NCBI GenBank assembly: GCA_951230915.1
Contig: OX579636.1
Location: 39,429,567 to 39,493,566, forward strand
Direction of reading: 5' to 3'
DNA: 64,000 bases
DNA from: Antitrichia curtipendula
Lineage: Eukaryota; Streptophyta; Bryopsida; Hypnales; Leucodontaceae
Shown: piece after piece, positions 38,293 through 50,136 of the stretch
Position numbering within the stretch: the stretch's first letter is position 1
Layout: each line of letters opens with the position of its first letter
Program-made: the position numbers and the translations under genes
Notes under the pieces: generated by a model
Seen by the model: the letters and a program-made list of their open reading frames with translations, nothing else
Database searches by the model: none
What the model was told of the DNA's origin: nothing

Positions 38293-38506
38293 TTAACTCC
38301 TACTAGCCAATGCAAACCTATATATTTTTTTAATTTAAAACACAAACGAGGTAAGAGATAGGACACACATAGGACAAATCACATGAATGCTTGTCGGGCT
38401 CTAGGTTTTCATTGTGAACATTGAATAAAATAATTGGATGATATCTTTGGGATGAAAATGTGATAAATTTTGTAATAGGAGTTTTAACACAGTGTGTACT
38501 TAATAA

Positions 38507-38801
38507 CCCCTATTTGCATGTTTGGGATCATTAAAAAAATGTACAAAGTAAAAAGCATGGCACATGTAACTGGATAACTTTAAGGGATCATAACTTTAGT
38601 CTCACAACTAGGATCTTCATCTTTTTTAATCCACAGACACATACTTTCATCACCTTTATAACCATCCATGTATAACACAATAGCATATGTTTTATGTTGA
38701 ATATAATATACCTTATATTGTCCATTTAGGGCTTTCCATTTCCTTTCTACCTAGTTCTAGGATTTAATTTTAAATTTGGACTATCCCTAGTCATTTAGGG
38801 G
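38507..38801. mobile_element. short TTAA-like element, family J
   Basis: The left end CCCCTATTTGCATG is preceded by ATAA and the right end TCATTTAGGGG is followed by TTAT. The size is 295 bp. The termini fit the group, but the flanking tetranucleotides are one base away from TTAA on each side. Confidence 0.42.
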
Positions 38802-39054
38802 TTATCTTTTAAATTATTGGAACTTTTTTTAATAGTAGCATTTCAGATTTTACAAATAACTAAGAACTTTGAAATAAACTTTTTCCTTATTTTCATTAAC
38901 AAACTTTGGACATGCTTCAGAATTTTGTTTAGTTATTTACAAAATCAACTCATAAATAGAATACTAAACCACATTAACTCTTTCTAATCACCTTGTGCAT
39001 GTGCCAATGAAAGTGACAAGGGAGGGTTCTATATACTAGTGATTGGGTGGACAT

Positions 39055-39288
39055 GGCCAAGGAGGATTGACCCCCTTGTTGCCCCAGTCAAGGATAAATG
39101 TAAAAACTGACCCCTATTTTGTGTTGTGTAAATTTTATATTTCTTCACCTCTCCTCACTAATTAGGAGCCTCTAATTGCAAAATGAATTCAAAATTTGCA
39201 GGTTTTATCATTGGTGGCAAATAAAAGATTTCAATGTTTTTTTCAAGAATAAATGACAAGGCAATAAAGGGGTCAATCCTCCTTGGCC
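39055..39288. mobile_element. MULE-like miniature element, 234 bp
   Basis: Terminal inverted repeats of about 29 bp, GGCCAAGGAGGATTGACCCC at both ends. They are flanked by a near-perfect 9-bp direct repeat, ggtggacat (39046-39054) and gatggacat (39289-39297). A 9-bp duplication is typical of Mutator-like elements. No coding frame. Confidence 0.68.
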
Positions 39289-39401
39289 GATGGACATAGA
39301 TATGTGACTTGTAACTTGTTCTAACCTCAATGCAAGATGCCAAAGAATTTAGCTTGTGTAGCCAGGGAAGCTTTGCTAATTCAAGAATCCCTATGTCCTA
39401 A

Positions 39402-39717
39402 AAGCATCCCCGCTAGTGGCTTCTCTATCCCTATCTCCAAGTATATGAAGAGGAACAAAGATGGAAATAGGCAAGCGCCCATCCATTCTTTCCTAAATGT
39501 TCAATTTATTGCTAAATACAAGCGAGGAAAAATCAAAATCAAATTGTAGAAATAGTAAAAAGGCCAAATGAATACAATGAAGGACAACTCATGCTGAAAG
39601 AGTGAAAAGTGATTTAGGGATTACTCCATTTGAGTTCCCTATCCATCATCCAGTATAGGGAATTCGGACTCTCCGTCCCTAAATATTTAGGGATAGGGAA
39701 TGCCGGTGGGGATGCTC
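39402..39717. mobile_element. PIF/Harbinger-like miniature element, 316 bp
   Basis: Inverted ends AAGCATCCCC and (reverse complement) GAGCATCCCC, with similarity continuing for about 35 bp (CTATCCCTA). They are flanked by TAA at 39399-39401 and 39718-39720, the usual target of PIF/Harbinger elements. It ends about 220 bp before the NADH-kinase start codon. Confidence 0.58.
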
Positions 39718-39940
39718 TAAGCCGCAGCTGCTCAAACTTCGAGTTAGTAGCGAGGCAAATTCCAATCCCCGAACTATTTGCACCAATTTCTATCACTTGC
39801 TGCTCATGCACTCAAGAGCTTGGGATGCGCGGCATTGGTGCTCCAAACATGGCTTAGGTTCAGACTCTAGCAGTCCATATATGGGGTTTCTTCAATTCGA
39901 AAACGGAGAGAAAGCAACGGAGTGAATGCAAATTTCAGCG

Positions 39941-42900
39941 ATGGCTGCTGCAGGAGTGCGACGAGTGTTGGTGCTGGCTAAACGAAGTGCGTATGACATG
40001 TATGTGGCCCGGCATCAGGACCCGAACTTTACGCGTCTCCTCTCCAAGCCTCAGGTTTTTTTGTGGCTTCTTTTCTGTTTTGTCTGAACCTCGTAACCGG
40101 AGGTTTGAAACTGCGTGCTCTCGGAGATTCAGTTGCATGATTTCTAGGTCCTGCATTGATCTTCACGGTTCAGAAACATGGCGATTGTTGTTTCGATGTA
40201 ATTTTCTGGATTCTTGATTTTATGTGATTTGTGTTGATTGGGAAGTACTTAGTCGCCGTTCTTATTGCTTTCCGTGGAAGAGACGAGACGAGAGATTTTC
40301 GAATTAGGATTTATTCATTTGAGGTGGATTTGAGTTGATTGGACTGGTCTTTGTGAGTCTTTGCGACTCGCAGCAATTATCTCTGGATTTGGATTTAATT
40401 TCATCCAACTTGGAATAATTAATTAGGTTTAGGAAATTACTCTACGACTGTCGGATTGTGTGTGAGGTCGGAAGACCGATCCGTTTCCTTCAGTTTAAGT
40501 GTTATGGAGGAAAGAATGTTGGAAATGCTAGTTTTGCACATAAAGGAAATTAAAATCAGAAATTTGGAAGGAATAAATTAAATATATTTAAATTGGACTA
40601 CACTAATTTTAGTGTTTTCTTTGCGAATTTTTGAAATTGGAATTGTACTGATGCCTATATCTATCGTCTAGAGGAGATTATCTCCGACATCCAAGTGAAC
40701 CCTAAACCTAGGTTTCTGAATGGCAGAGGCCCTCTGCTATTGATGATTTCAATTTTATAATAGACTCTTATTTATTTTAAGGGTACAGATTCAGTTAGGT
40801 GATAGGTGTGTGCTTCCAACTTATCACACCTTGACAGCGTTTTGCAATGGGTTTAGTACGTTTAAAATATAATGAACGGCTTGCAAAGGATTTGCAAAGG
40901 TCGAATCTCGCTTTACACTGCAGTATTTTTGTATTTTTGTGTATTGTAACTTCAATCGATACGCTTGCTCATAATATTCTCAAAGTAAGTTCCGTCTCTT
41001 TGCGGGGATTGAATTCCAATAGATATAGGATTTGCCTGAAGGTCTCGAGCAAGTGCAAGTAGTGACACAGGTAGTGACACAGGTATTCGGACTGCATGAT
41101 TCTAGTTGTAATTTAATAAGCCAGGAGTTTAATCAAGGAAAAGGACAACAAAATGTAGCTTTAAGCACCTAATTTGCCAGGCGATGCAGGTGGTTGCCAA
41201 TCTTTCACGTCAACATGAAAACGAATCTATTCAGGTGTGGTTACGTCTGCTCATTTTACTTGACACTTGATTACCTTCTCCACATCTATTGTAATCTCCT
41301 GTTCTTATCACGGTCCTCTGAATTTTAGCATCGGTCAAAGTTGGTAAGCTACTCTGCAATAACATCAATCGTGTTAGTGAATGCACATTGTGACGATATG
41401 GATTGAAGGTCATACCAAATTGCCAAAGAGTTAAATACTATGGGCTCTTCTTGTTGATGATTGTGCTAATGCATGCAGATGGTGGGCAATTTACAAGACA
41501 GACACATGGTCCATGAGCACACTGTTCAAATGTGTAGAGAAATTCTCAGTCGCCGGCAAGGGCATATCCAGTTTGAGATTCATTTAAGAGATGAACTACA
41601 GTCTCCCACTCATGATGTGGACTTGGTGATTACTGTCGGAGGGGATGGAACACTTCTGCAAGCGAGCCACTATGTGGACAGTTCCATTCCTGTTCTGGGC
41701 GTGAATTCCGACCCCACTCAGATTGACGAGGTTTGTCCTGCAAATTTTGAATCATTGTTTACATGGAAATGTGAAATGGATGTTGCTAAGCGGCCTCATC
41801 ATGAAGGCTGATGCGAGTATTTCTGATCGGCTATTTGGCTTCAGTGAAAACTTGGCTTATCCCATCCTGTCAGTTATTCAACTGGCCTGAGGACTCCAAT
41901 CTACCTTTTGGAAATAAAACATCTTTTCCTTTAGCTTTTCAGTGTCCAATTTATCTGTTTGACCGAAACCAGTATCCTGGACCCGTTATTGTCTGCGATT
42001 TATGAAGTTTGCTTCTACTCCGTAGAATTCTAGAATCCATTTCATGTAGCTTGGACGTGCGGTTTGACTTCTTTTTCAACTGGCTTCCGTATTATGTTTG
42101 ATGCCTGACTATTTGTTTCCTGTACTTTGAGCTGCAGGTTGAGCAGAATCTCCATCGTTTTGATGCAAGTCGGAGTACTGGCCACCTTTGTGCAGCCACT
42201 GCTAATAATTTTGAGCGGGTAATTCCAACTACTGACTGGATATTCTACTTCTTGGTCACTATGTTGTAGAGCAGTTTTGGTATGCTAACAGTTGCTCAGT
42301 AATACAGTAACTGTTACCAAGATTGCGAAGACTTTCGAGTGGTGTGCCCATCTAGGTTGGCATGTGAACTAAGGACTGCAAGTCTGAAATCTTTTGGATA
42401 CTCCTGAGTCAATCGTACCTTCCGTTGTTGGTTTAGATTTGCTCTGACTACTCTTCTGTATTGCGATGGATTTCTTGACAATTAGTTTTACCAATTTAAT
42501 GCTTGCACAATCCAACCTGGTGGTCTGGTGGAAAATTCATCATATCAGATACTTGACGATATCCTTGATGGAAGTGCGAAGCCAGTGGAGCTGAAAAGAA
42601 TATCAACATTTATTGATGGGGTCAGGATTGATGCACCCGCTTTGAACGACATTCTCATTGCTCATCCAAATCCTGCTGCTATCTCTCGCTGCAGTTTCAG
42701 GTGTGAAACTCTACTGGCTTTCATGGTCTTGTGTTTGAATATAAGGAGCACACCTCTTTTTCTGTGATGAAGGGACCTACGATTGTGAAGAACATGCTGT
42801 CACTGAATGCTTCAGCTTATACTTACAAACCTGAAGTCTGGTGGATCTTCAGTATCAATATCTTCAGGACTCCCTTGTATCAAATAAATGTGAGAAGTTG

Positions 42901-43318
42901 ATGAAGACCGATAACACAGGGACCTGTGCTGACCCTTTTACTATCTTGATGCAGTATTAGAAAAGAAGACACGCAGGAATTACTCAGTCCTGTCATACAT
43001 TCGCGCTCAAGCGGATTACGTATTTCCACCGCAGCAGGTTCAACGGCAGCAATGAAATCAGCTGGTGGAACTGTGATGCCTTTATTATCTCCCAAGTTGC
43101 AGTACATGGTCAGAGAGCCTAACTGCCCACACCCAAATCATACTAGCTTCATGCAAGGGTTTCTTGAAAACGACCACGTACTGGAGGTGAATTGGCGCTC
43201 CAGGAAAGGCTTTGTCTATGTCGATGGGTCTCATCTGTGTTATCCCATCAATTTTGGATGCAAGGTTGATGTATCGAATCATGCACCTCCACTACGTATT
43301 TTTTGGAATCAGAAGTGA
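39941..43318 (+). CDS. NADK3: NADH kinase, plant NADK3 type
   Basis: Six exons: 39941-40054, 41190-41234, 41479-41730, 42138-42218, 42549-42700 and 42955-43318. They give an uninterrupted frame of 335 residues, close to the length of Arabidopsis NADK3. It phosphorylates NADH (and less well NAD) to make NADPH. Visible motifs are GGDGT at about 107-111 with the following LLQASHYVD, PVLGVNSDPTQ (about 124-134), LNDILIAHPNPAAISR, and SSGLRISTAAGSTAAMKSAGG, the equivalents of the GGDGT, NE/D and conserved glycine-rich NAD-binding motifs. The first exon is short and shows no obvious transit peptide. Arabidopsis NADK3 ends in a peroxisomal SRY tripeptide; this protein ends FWNQK, so peroxisomal import by that signal is not predicted unless an alternative last exon exists. 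The intron 1 donor (CAG/GTTTTT) is weak but fits the frame. Confidence 0.92.
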
Positions 43319-45424
43319 CGGGTCTGAAACTTGGCTTACCATCTCAACAAAAGTCCTATTGCGAGCGAGATCTTGGCTCAGACAGTCCAATCTGAGTGTA
43401 GCACAGGAAATGTATACTTTGATTGAAAGCTGTGCTTCTGGCGTGCTCACAGGTAGCAACTATTCAACCAAATTTCGTTTCTCATATTGAATGCCGTTTC
43501 TATTTTTTTCACCTGCCATGTATTAGTAATTTCTCAAATTAATTTTGTTACTCGTTTCACCTTTTGAAAAACATTGGAAGCCTTTTAAATGTTTGGTGAG
43601 CGGCTCGTTTGATGTGAAAGTGAATTAAGTGGAGATGTTGGACAAAGATGTAATAGACCTTGGGATGATATCTGGGTTTTTGTATTGATCGAGGTAGTAT
43701 TGTGAGGCCTCTTTGTGTCTCTTTTGACGTTGGAACCTAACTGACCGTGGCCTTATTTGTAACTGGTTGCAGATTGAAGCAGTCTCCCATTCTGCTGCTG
43801 ATATTTCCTCTTTGCTGGAGAGTAAGCCCTGGATGCGAGCATGCAGAGATATCGTGATCACAAGGCATGTGAGGTTTGAAAGAATTGAAATATCAGTGCC
43901 TCTAGTAAATACGATTGTTGGTTGTATTGTTGATCCTTGTCATTTGGACGTAAAGTTTGATGAGATATCTCCACGGTCACAATAGTATCTGCCTCTGGTG
44001 TAGCTGACTTGTTTGCGAAGAATACTTTTTTGATTGGTAGATTGCCTTCAAAGATCATAAGCAATCGTTAGCAATAGAGATTGCGAGTGCGAGTGAATTT
44101 CGGGGAACACTCATCTTATCATCATCGGATCCATGGTCAAACTAAGAAACTAATAGAGTAGTGAAAGATATACTTGAATGGATGTTTGTTGGAAACAACA
44201 TTCTTGAAAAGTGATTGTTTGGGTTGGGTTTGCTGGTGTCAGCCCTAAACCTTGGACAACCCAAACCTAGAGCTACGTTCAAATAGATTTATATCAGGCG
44301 TGTTACTTGTCCAGCTATGCTGAGAGGAAAAGTGTAATGTCTGTACCAAGTCCTCTTTGTTATACACATGTGGATCTTATTCATACTGTCTTGGTCTTTT
44401 CCTGAAACTAGCATCCATCGATTATTATCTTGATATGGTACAAGTGATCTGACCAGACTTGGTTCACTCTTGCAGATCTATCAGAATTTTGCATTATAAG
44501 TACATATATAAGACAGCAGACGAAATTATGGGATGTAATATCTTCCAGGAGAAATTCATGTCTCGTAAGTATGCTAATGATCATAAACCTCAACTTTGAG
44601 CTCTTCCCCAGTAGAACTCACAGAATATATATTTCTCAAAATCTGCATGTCAATTCTTTGTCAATCCTGAAGTCCTAGTGAAGTGTCAAAGGAGATTAAA
44701 GTCAAGGGGGTGAGGATTTGCTTCAACAATTGTTCCTTGCATCGCTGGACTTTTTATGGTTGCTGTGCGGTGGAGTTACGGATTTCCGAATGCAGCATCT
44801 ATCTCCTAGATTACAAACGGAGTGGAGAAAAGTGATTTAGGATCAACTTTTTAAAGTGCAGATCGGAATGGATAAACATTGAACCGACTTGGATCGATTT
44901 TAATGTAAAGAACGCCGTGAATTGCGGGAATCTCAGTCCTCGAATTATCTGATAAGTCCCTCCCAGGCATATACAAAAGCATAAAACCTTGCCTCATTGT
45001 ACAATGTTATGGTGAGGAGCCATAGAAGACAATTTTGTTCAATGTAGGGGTCCCATTTTCAAGAATGCAAAAGGGAGCCTTGTCTCATTGGTAAACAATG
45101 TTATGATTCATTGGAAGCCATTGCATGCAATTGAAACCAATGTGAACCTAGCCTCAAGTGCTAAGTGGTTCAATTTCATCACTTTTTTATGTAGCACTTG
45201 TGAAAAAATTGGTGTTTAGCTATGTTCATGCACCCCTAAATGACAAAGAGTTTAGTTTTATTACTTCTTGTATGTGTTTTGCTCAATTTACAAGAAATGA
45301 TGAACTTTTCAATTTACAAGATTTTGAAGGAAAAAAAGGATTTCCTTGAACATCTTTTCAATCCTTGTCCAATTATATTATTTACATCAATTTTATCAAA
45401 TTGGTCATAAGGAAAGGCCATCTT
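43319..45424. other. NADH kinase 3' flank and intergenic DNA
   Basis: No gene recognised. A frame at about 43782-43985 follows an acceptor-like sequence (ggttgcag) and could be an alternative 3' exon, but nothing supports it. The segment at 45013-45118 is repeated at 47683-47782. Confidence 0.35.
45013..45118 (+). repeat. dispersed repeat, copy 1
   Basis: It contains gaagacaattttgttcaatgtagg and ends aaacaatgttatg. It is collinear with 47683-47782 (acaagacaattttgttcatt, aaacaatgttatgc). Related fragments appear near 49016-49065 and 54950-55090. No clear terminal repeats. Confidence 0.45.
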
Positions 45425-45428
45425 TTAA

Positions 45429-45676
45429 CCCTTGAAAGGTCTTTGGGATCCTTCTATATGACTAGTATTTAGCCTTATAACTCTTCAATTGTAGTTTACT
45501 ATATGAATTGTGAAACATTGTTATTTATACACTATCATGATCATTGATTTACTTTGTATTAAACAATATTTGATCAATATTTTTTTGGTCAAATGCCATT
45601 GTATTCACAATATACTATATGGTTGCAAAGGACTTTCATGCCCTTCTAGGATTAAAGATTCAACTAGCTTTAGGGG
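45429..45676 (+). mobile_element. short TTAA element, family F (248 bp)
   Basis: TTAA at 45425-45428 and 45677-45680. The ends are CCCTTGAAAGG and CTAGCTTTAGGGG. The termini match the group pattern; a single copy is seen. Confidence 0.58.
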
Positions 45677-45680
45677 TTAA

Positions 45681-46370
45681 CAATTAAACAATAAGGACAA
45701 ATTTCATAATGTTATACATAGTTTCTTATAGAAATAAAACATTTGTTTTTCAATTGTTGTATATATGTAATACTATAAAATTAAAGAAATTAAACAATTT
45801 ACGTACAAAGAGGTTCTAATGAAGTCTAGCTAAGATACTAGGATGTTTTTGTTTTTTAACAAGAATGGAATAGATTTGGTGCAAGAAAGCCTACTTTATA
45901 GCTGCCAATGTATTTGAATTTTAGATTACTCAGCTCATGAGTGTGGACTATCTATTTTTAAGTTGCCCATTTTTAAATTACTATTCTTTGTAGTAATGAA
46001 TTATTTGCTCAAATTGACAATTATTTTATTGGGCTTGCAATAAGAATCCTTCAACTATTAAAGCAATGATAATTGTTTAGAATTATGCTAGTTATTTTAT
46101 AATTTGGATCATACTAGAGTTTGAAATTTCTAATTTTAGAATTATAAAGAAAGATATCATAAGAAAAAAACTTCCACACTCATGAGCTAGGAAACCGAAG
46201 ATTCAAGTTAAGTTTTCTACTACTGAACCTATTCCATTCTTGTTAGGAAAAAAAACTAATATATCCTAATATCTTAGTTAAACCCCATCAAACCTTCTTT
46301 GTAGAAGAAACGTTATACTTATTTAATTTTATTATACATGAAAATTTTGAAAGTCAAATGTTTAATTTCA
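45681..46370. other. gene-free AT-rich DNA
   Basis: No coding frame, RNA gene or repeat structure recognised. Confidence 0.4.
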
Positions 46371-46386
46371 CACTACAAGAAATTAT
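46371..46386 (+). repeat. possible solitary CACTA-type end
   Basis: cactacaagaaattat matches the usual plant CACTA terminus. I could not find the facing end or a target duplication, so this may be a fragment or coincidence. Confidence 0.25.
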
Positions 46387-46702
46387 TTTAAAAAATTTGT
46401 TATTAATTGTATAATTGTAAACTCCTAAATGCTCCAACATTCGTATTCTATCCAATAAACAAAGTGCTTCAAATTGATGTTTCATCCAAATACCTTCTCA
46501 TTCATCCAAAGTACTAATAGAATCATGTCCTTTCTTTACAAACAATTTGATGATGATATTGACATAAATATTACATTCATACAAATGTATGAGCAAAAAT
46601 GTGCAATAAAATAAAAAAGGATTCAAGCATTAAAGGATGAATCTTGATATGCCCAAGTGAATGTTTTGTATTTTTTGTATTATTTTAGGTTGGCATCAAA
46701 AT

Positions 46703-46746
46703 GGAAAAAATAAAAAAATAAAAAAATAAAAAAATAAAAAAAAATA

Positions 46747-46777
<31 letters not shown>

Positions 46778-46846
46778 TTTGTTTTTGTTTTTGTTTTTGT
46801 TTTTTGTTTTTTGTTTTTGTTTGTTTTTTTGTTTTTGTTTTTTTCA
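46703..46846. repeat. A-rich / TA / T-rich low-complexity block
   Basis: Runs of the form AAAAAAT give way to about 12 TA units and then to GTTTTT repeats. The block is roughly self-complementary and could fold back. A (CTTT)n tract follows at about 46914-46935. Confidence 0.85.
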
Positions 46847-46935
46847 TCCAAGTTTTCTTACATAACAAAATGGCAAATCCACACATTATCATGTAGCGTA
46901 TTTTGACAATATATTTCTTTCTTTCTTTCTTTTTC

Positions 46936-48440
46936 TCTTAATTTTAGTTATAAAAATGATCTTTTGTGAATTCAAGACCAACTAATGAAATTAAGCTTAT
47001 TGAGTGTAGTTTCTATTTTAATTTGAAATTCTAAAAAAATCCCTAAAATTCCATATTTTGTAGCAATTTGAACTTTGGGCCGATTACCATGGAGTGTCAA
47101 TATTTTAACTATTTTAGAATGATATGGTATAATTAGTGGGCACCAAGATGTTATACATTGTAATATACACCTATGGAGAACTATTCATATTTTTAAAGCA
47201 TATTTGTATTTGCTATAAATTTTTTTAATTTTTTAATAAAAAATTCACATTGATTTCAAATTTTCTCAAAAAAATCTGAAATTTCTATGAATTCTAGAAG
47301 ACAATCATGTGCTTATATCTCTCAAAAATAATTGTAAAAAAATCCCTTCATATATAGTTTCAAAATGGGAACACACGTAGAGAGGGAGACTTTGAAGTTT
47401 GAAAATGTGATCATGGGCCAAGCCTTCAAGGTTAGCCCTAGAAGTATGAGACTTATTACAAAGGTACATTTTGACTACCACAATGATAGGTCTTATTGAA
47501 TCCATAAGTGCATTCTCTATTTCTCCAATTAACAATGAAGCCATCCATTGGCCACTTTTTGGCCTTAATGTCTAACATTCTAAAACTGAGCAATGGACAA
47601 GTCCTTCCCATAGTGGGAAAGTATTACGCTTTGCTAGATGCCTAGGAGAGACTTTCTAATTAATTCAAGGATTGGGGTTGACTGAGGAGCCATACAAGAC
47701 AATTTTGTTCATTATAGGGGTTACCTTTCTAAAGATGCAAAAAGCACCCCTGCCTCATTATTAAACAATGTTATGCATCCTACAACATTAAAGTGTTGTT
47801 ACCTCAGAGGCCACCTCAATGCTATAGAATATTGGTACTTGATGTTTTGATACACATAACATTATATAACCAACTGAAATCATCTCCCCTTGGAGATTGG
47901 GATATTCCCTCCCGGGACCCTCGAGATTGAATTCAATTTCATCTACAAAGACAAAGACATTGACTACGCTCGCTTGAGAGAGATATGAATTCATTTGCAT
48001 GAATCAATTTAAGGTGTGACCATTCATAACCAATCAAATAAGCAATTGTGGACATGATGTGGAGTATAGTGAGGCAAAGGAAATATTTCCACAAGTGGCG
48101 GGATAGAAATGAGGAAGATTGTCAAAAGTTTTGTAATTTTATCGGTTGAAGTGAATTTACATTTACAGTGAATTTTGGAAGGCAAAAGTTGCATCGGACC
48201 CATGTCCAAATGTATAGACTATTCCCAAACCGCTAATTTAATAGATTACTTCTCTTGTTCACTTTGGCAATCCAAACCAAGCACAAACCAAGTAGATCTG
48301 TCATGAAAAGAATGGAGCGGATTAATGGTCAAAAATCAAGAATAGTCATGTTTGGAAATTAGTCACAGTCTCTCCTGCATTTCTGCCATCCTACTAACTG
48401 CCGATGGGATGTTGATTGGTGAAGGGTGGCTCTATCATAA
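46936..48440. other. gene-free intergenic DNA
   Basis: No gene recognised. It includes the second copy of the dispersed repeat (47683-47782). Confidence 0.35.
47683..47782 (+). repeat. dispersed repeat, copy 2
   Basis: Collinear with 45013-45118, with substitutions. Both copies end next to the motif aaacaatgttatg. Confidence 0.45.
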
Positions 48441-48667
48441 CCCTTAAACGTCAAGGAGGACATTTTCACGTCCGATGGATGACAGAGAATCAACCTAGTA
48501 GGACAGAAGTACAACTATTCATCCTCGAAATTTTGTCATGAAAAGGGGAGGTCTTCTATAGTTCTTTGACTTCCAATGAGTGCTCTTTGCTATTTCCTTA
48601 GGCCAAAGATTCACACGGTAATGAAAAAGGGATGATTTCCAAGGTCACCCCTTTTGTCCTTTAAGGG
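48441..48667 (+). mobile_element. short TTAA element, family G copy 2 (227 bp)
   Basis: The left end CCCTTAAACG is preceded by ATAA. The right end CCTTTAAGGG is followed by TTAA at 48668-48671. It shares gaaaaggggaggtctt and flanking sequence with 24543-24742. Confidence 0.52.
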
Positions 48668-48671
48668 TTAA

Positions 48672-49407
48672 GGTACAGAGACGAAGCCATTTGACTGCGC
48701 AACGCTTGTTGGAGAGAGATATGAATTGTATGAATTGTGTGAAGATTGGAGAGAGAGTCAGGGCCTCCTTACATGTATCGGTGGGTGGGAGGAGTCAACA
48801 GGGGGCGAAATACAGAAAACACTTTGATGCTCCTTCTACAGTGTTTTCTACACCGATATCGATGGAACTGCCTCTCCTCCTTCCGCGCTTACCGATCATC
48901 AGTGGCACTGTTCTTGTCTTCTAGTTGCTTTTCTTTTCTTGCCCACCGGGCTCACATGTAAGCTGGCCCTCAGTGGACTAGGAAGTTGCAACCGTGGGGG
49001 GAGGCTCCTGCTTTCTGGGGGGGGGAGCAAAAGGGACACCCCCGCAGCGTTGATTAATAATGTTAAGATGATAGAGTCAGGGTGTGTGTGTGTGTGTCTG
49101 GACTCATACATTCGTCAGCGTCCTTTTATCTGGCTGACTCACCGCCCATTTCAATATTCAGGAGTATGGCCACCTCATGCTTGGAGCTATGCAATCCTTT
49201 GGATAAGCACTGCGTGTTGTCTGGGCCCCTGCTGGAAAAAAAAAAAAAAAAGTGGGAATCCTCGGATGTGTGTTGCCTTGCCAGACACTGCAATCGAAAC
49301 TGTACTGGACAAGTTTCTCATACTTCGGTGCTGACAAAAAAAAAATTATAAAGAATGAGAAGGTAAACATGTGTATTCCCACCACCCAGATTTGCTATGA
49401 ATTTGCT
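48672..49407. other. intergenic, higher-complexity stretch
   Basis: Less AT-rich than its surroundings, with a short TG repeat near 49082 and a 17-base A run near 49237. Overlapping frames on both strands show no known motif; I call no gene. A transcribed non-coding region is possible. Confidence 0.3.
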
Positions 49408-49681
49408 AAGGTGGGTACACCCCAAAAACGCCACTTTTTGCTACTAAGCCTAGTTACTACTATTAGACTGGTCAAATTTCACATATTCTTGTTGGCAAGT
49501 GAAAGGAGGTTCCAACGCACTAGAAAACGTGGCATTTGGACACCGTATGCAAAAGTTATTAAGGGTCAAAGTTTGTTTCTGAAAGCGCTCCATCCAAATA
49601 AGTACATAACTGATTTTGGAAATGTACACAACCTGTAGATGGCACTTTAAGGTCAGGTGCCATTTTGGAGGCGCCTACCTT
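49408..49681 (+). mobile_element. TIR repeat family I, copy 1
   Basis: The left end is AAGGTGGGTACACCCC and the right end GGCGCCTACCTT. It shares with the other two copies tggcaagtg(a/g)aaggaggttcc, aacgcac and tatgcaaaagtta. About 275 bp, no protein. Confidence 0.6.
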
Positions 49682-49684
49682 ATT

Positions 49685-50132
49685 TAAGGGAGGCAACCCA
49701 TTTCTGACCACTTAAACAAACACACATATCTAGTCTACAGGGGGGGATTCTTCAATGGGGAAATTTTTCCTATCTGTAGAAATAGGATTCAGAAGGTTTT
49801 CATAATTTAAAATAAAAAAAACTAACTTATTTTTCAAAGTATAATTACTATGAATTTTTTAGGTGAAGATTTTGTTTGATCCATCAAAGCTATTAGTAGT
49901 TTTTTTATATAATGTCAAAGAAGTACATGCTATGATGGTTTGGAATTGTCTTTTATTTGCCAAGAAAAGAAAAGAAAAACTTCAATGGTTAGTAAAAGAA
50001 ACCATGGTCAAATAATTATTTAGACGCTTTTAGTTGCAAAGATAAAAAGCTCAGTTGAACTATTACACTTATTTTATCCTTACTATTGGTAACTTGAGTA
50101 TATAATCATTGAAACTACCTAAATAAGTTACA
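49685..50132. other. AT-rich spacer
   Basis: No gene, RNA gene or element end recognised. Confidence 0.35.
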
Positions 50133-50136
50133 TTAA

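Noticed and set aside
43767..43985. Extra NADH-kinase exon
   Set aside because: The six-exon model already gives a complete NADK3-length protein with a stop at 43318; the segment does not resemble the known C-terminus.
46371..46900. A full CACTA element starting at cactacaagaaa
   Set aside because: No facing TTTCTTGTAGTG end or 3-bp duplication was found within several hundred bases, so only a possible solitary end is listed.
48746..49638. Possible protein-coding gene in the higher-GC stretch
   Set aside because: Frames change repeatedly, cross a TG repeat and an A run, and enter a TIR repeat; no domain or splice-consistent model emerged.
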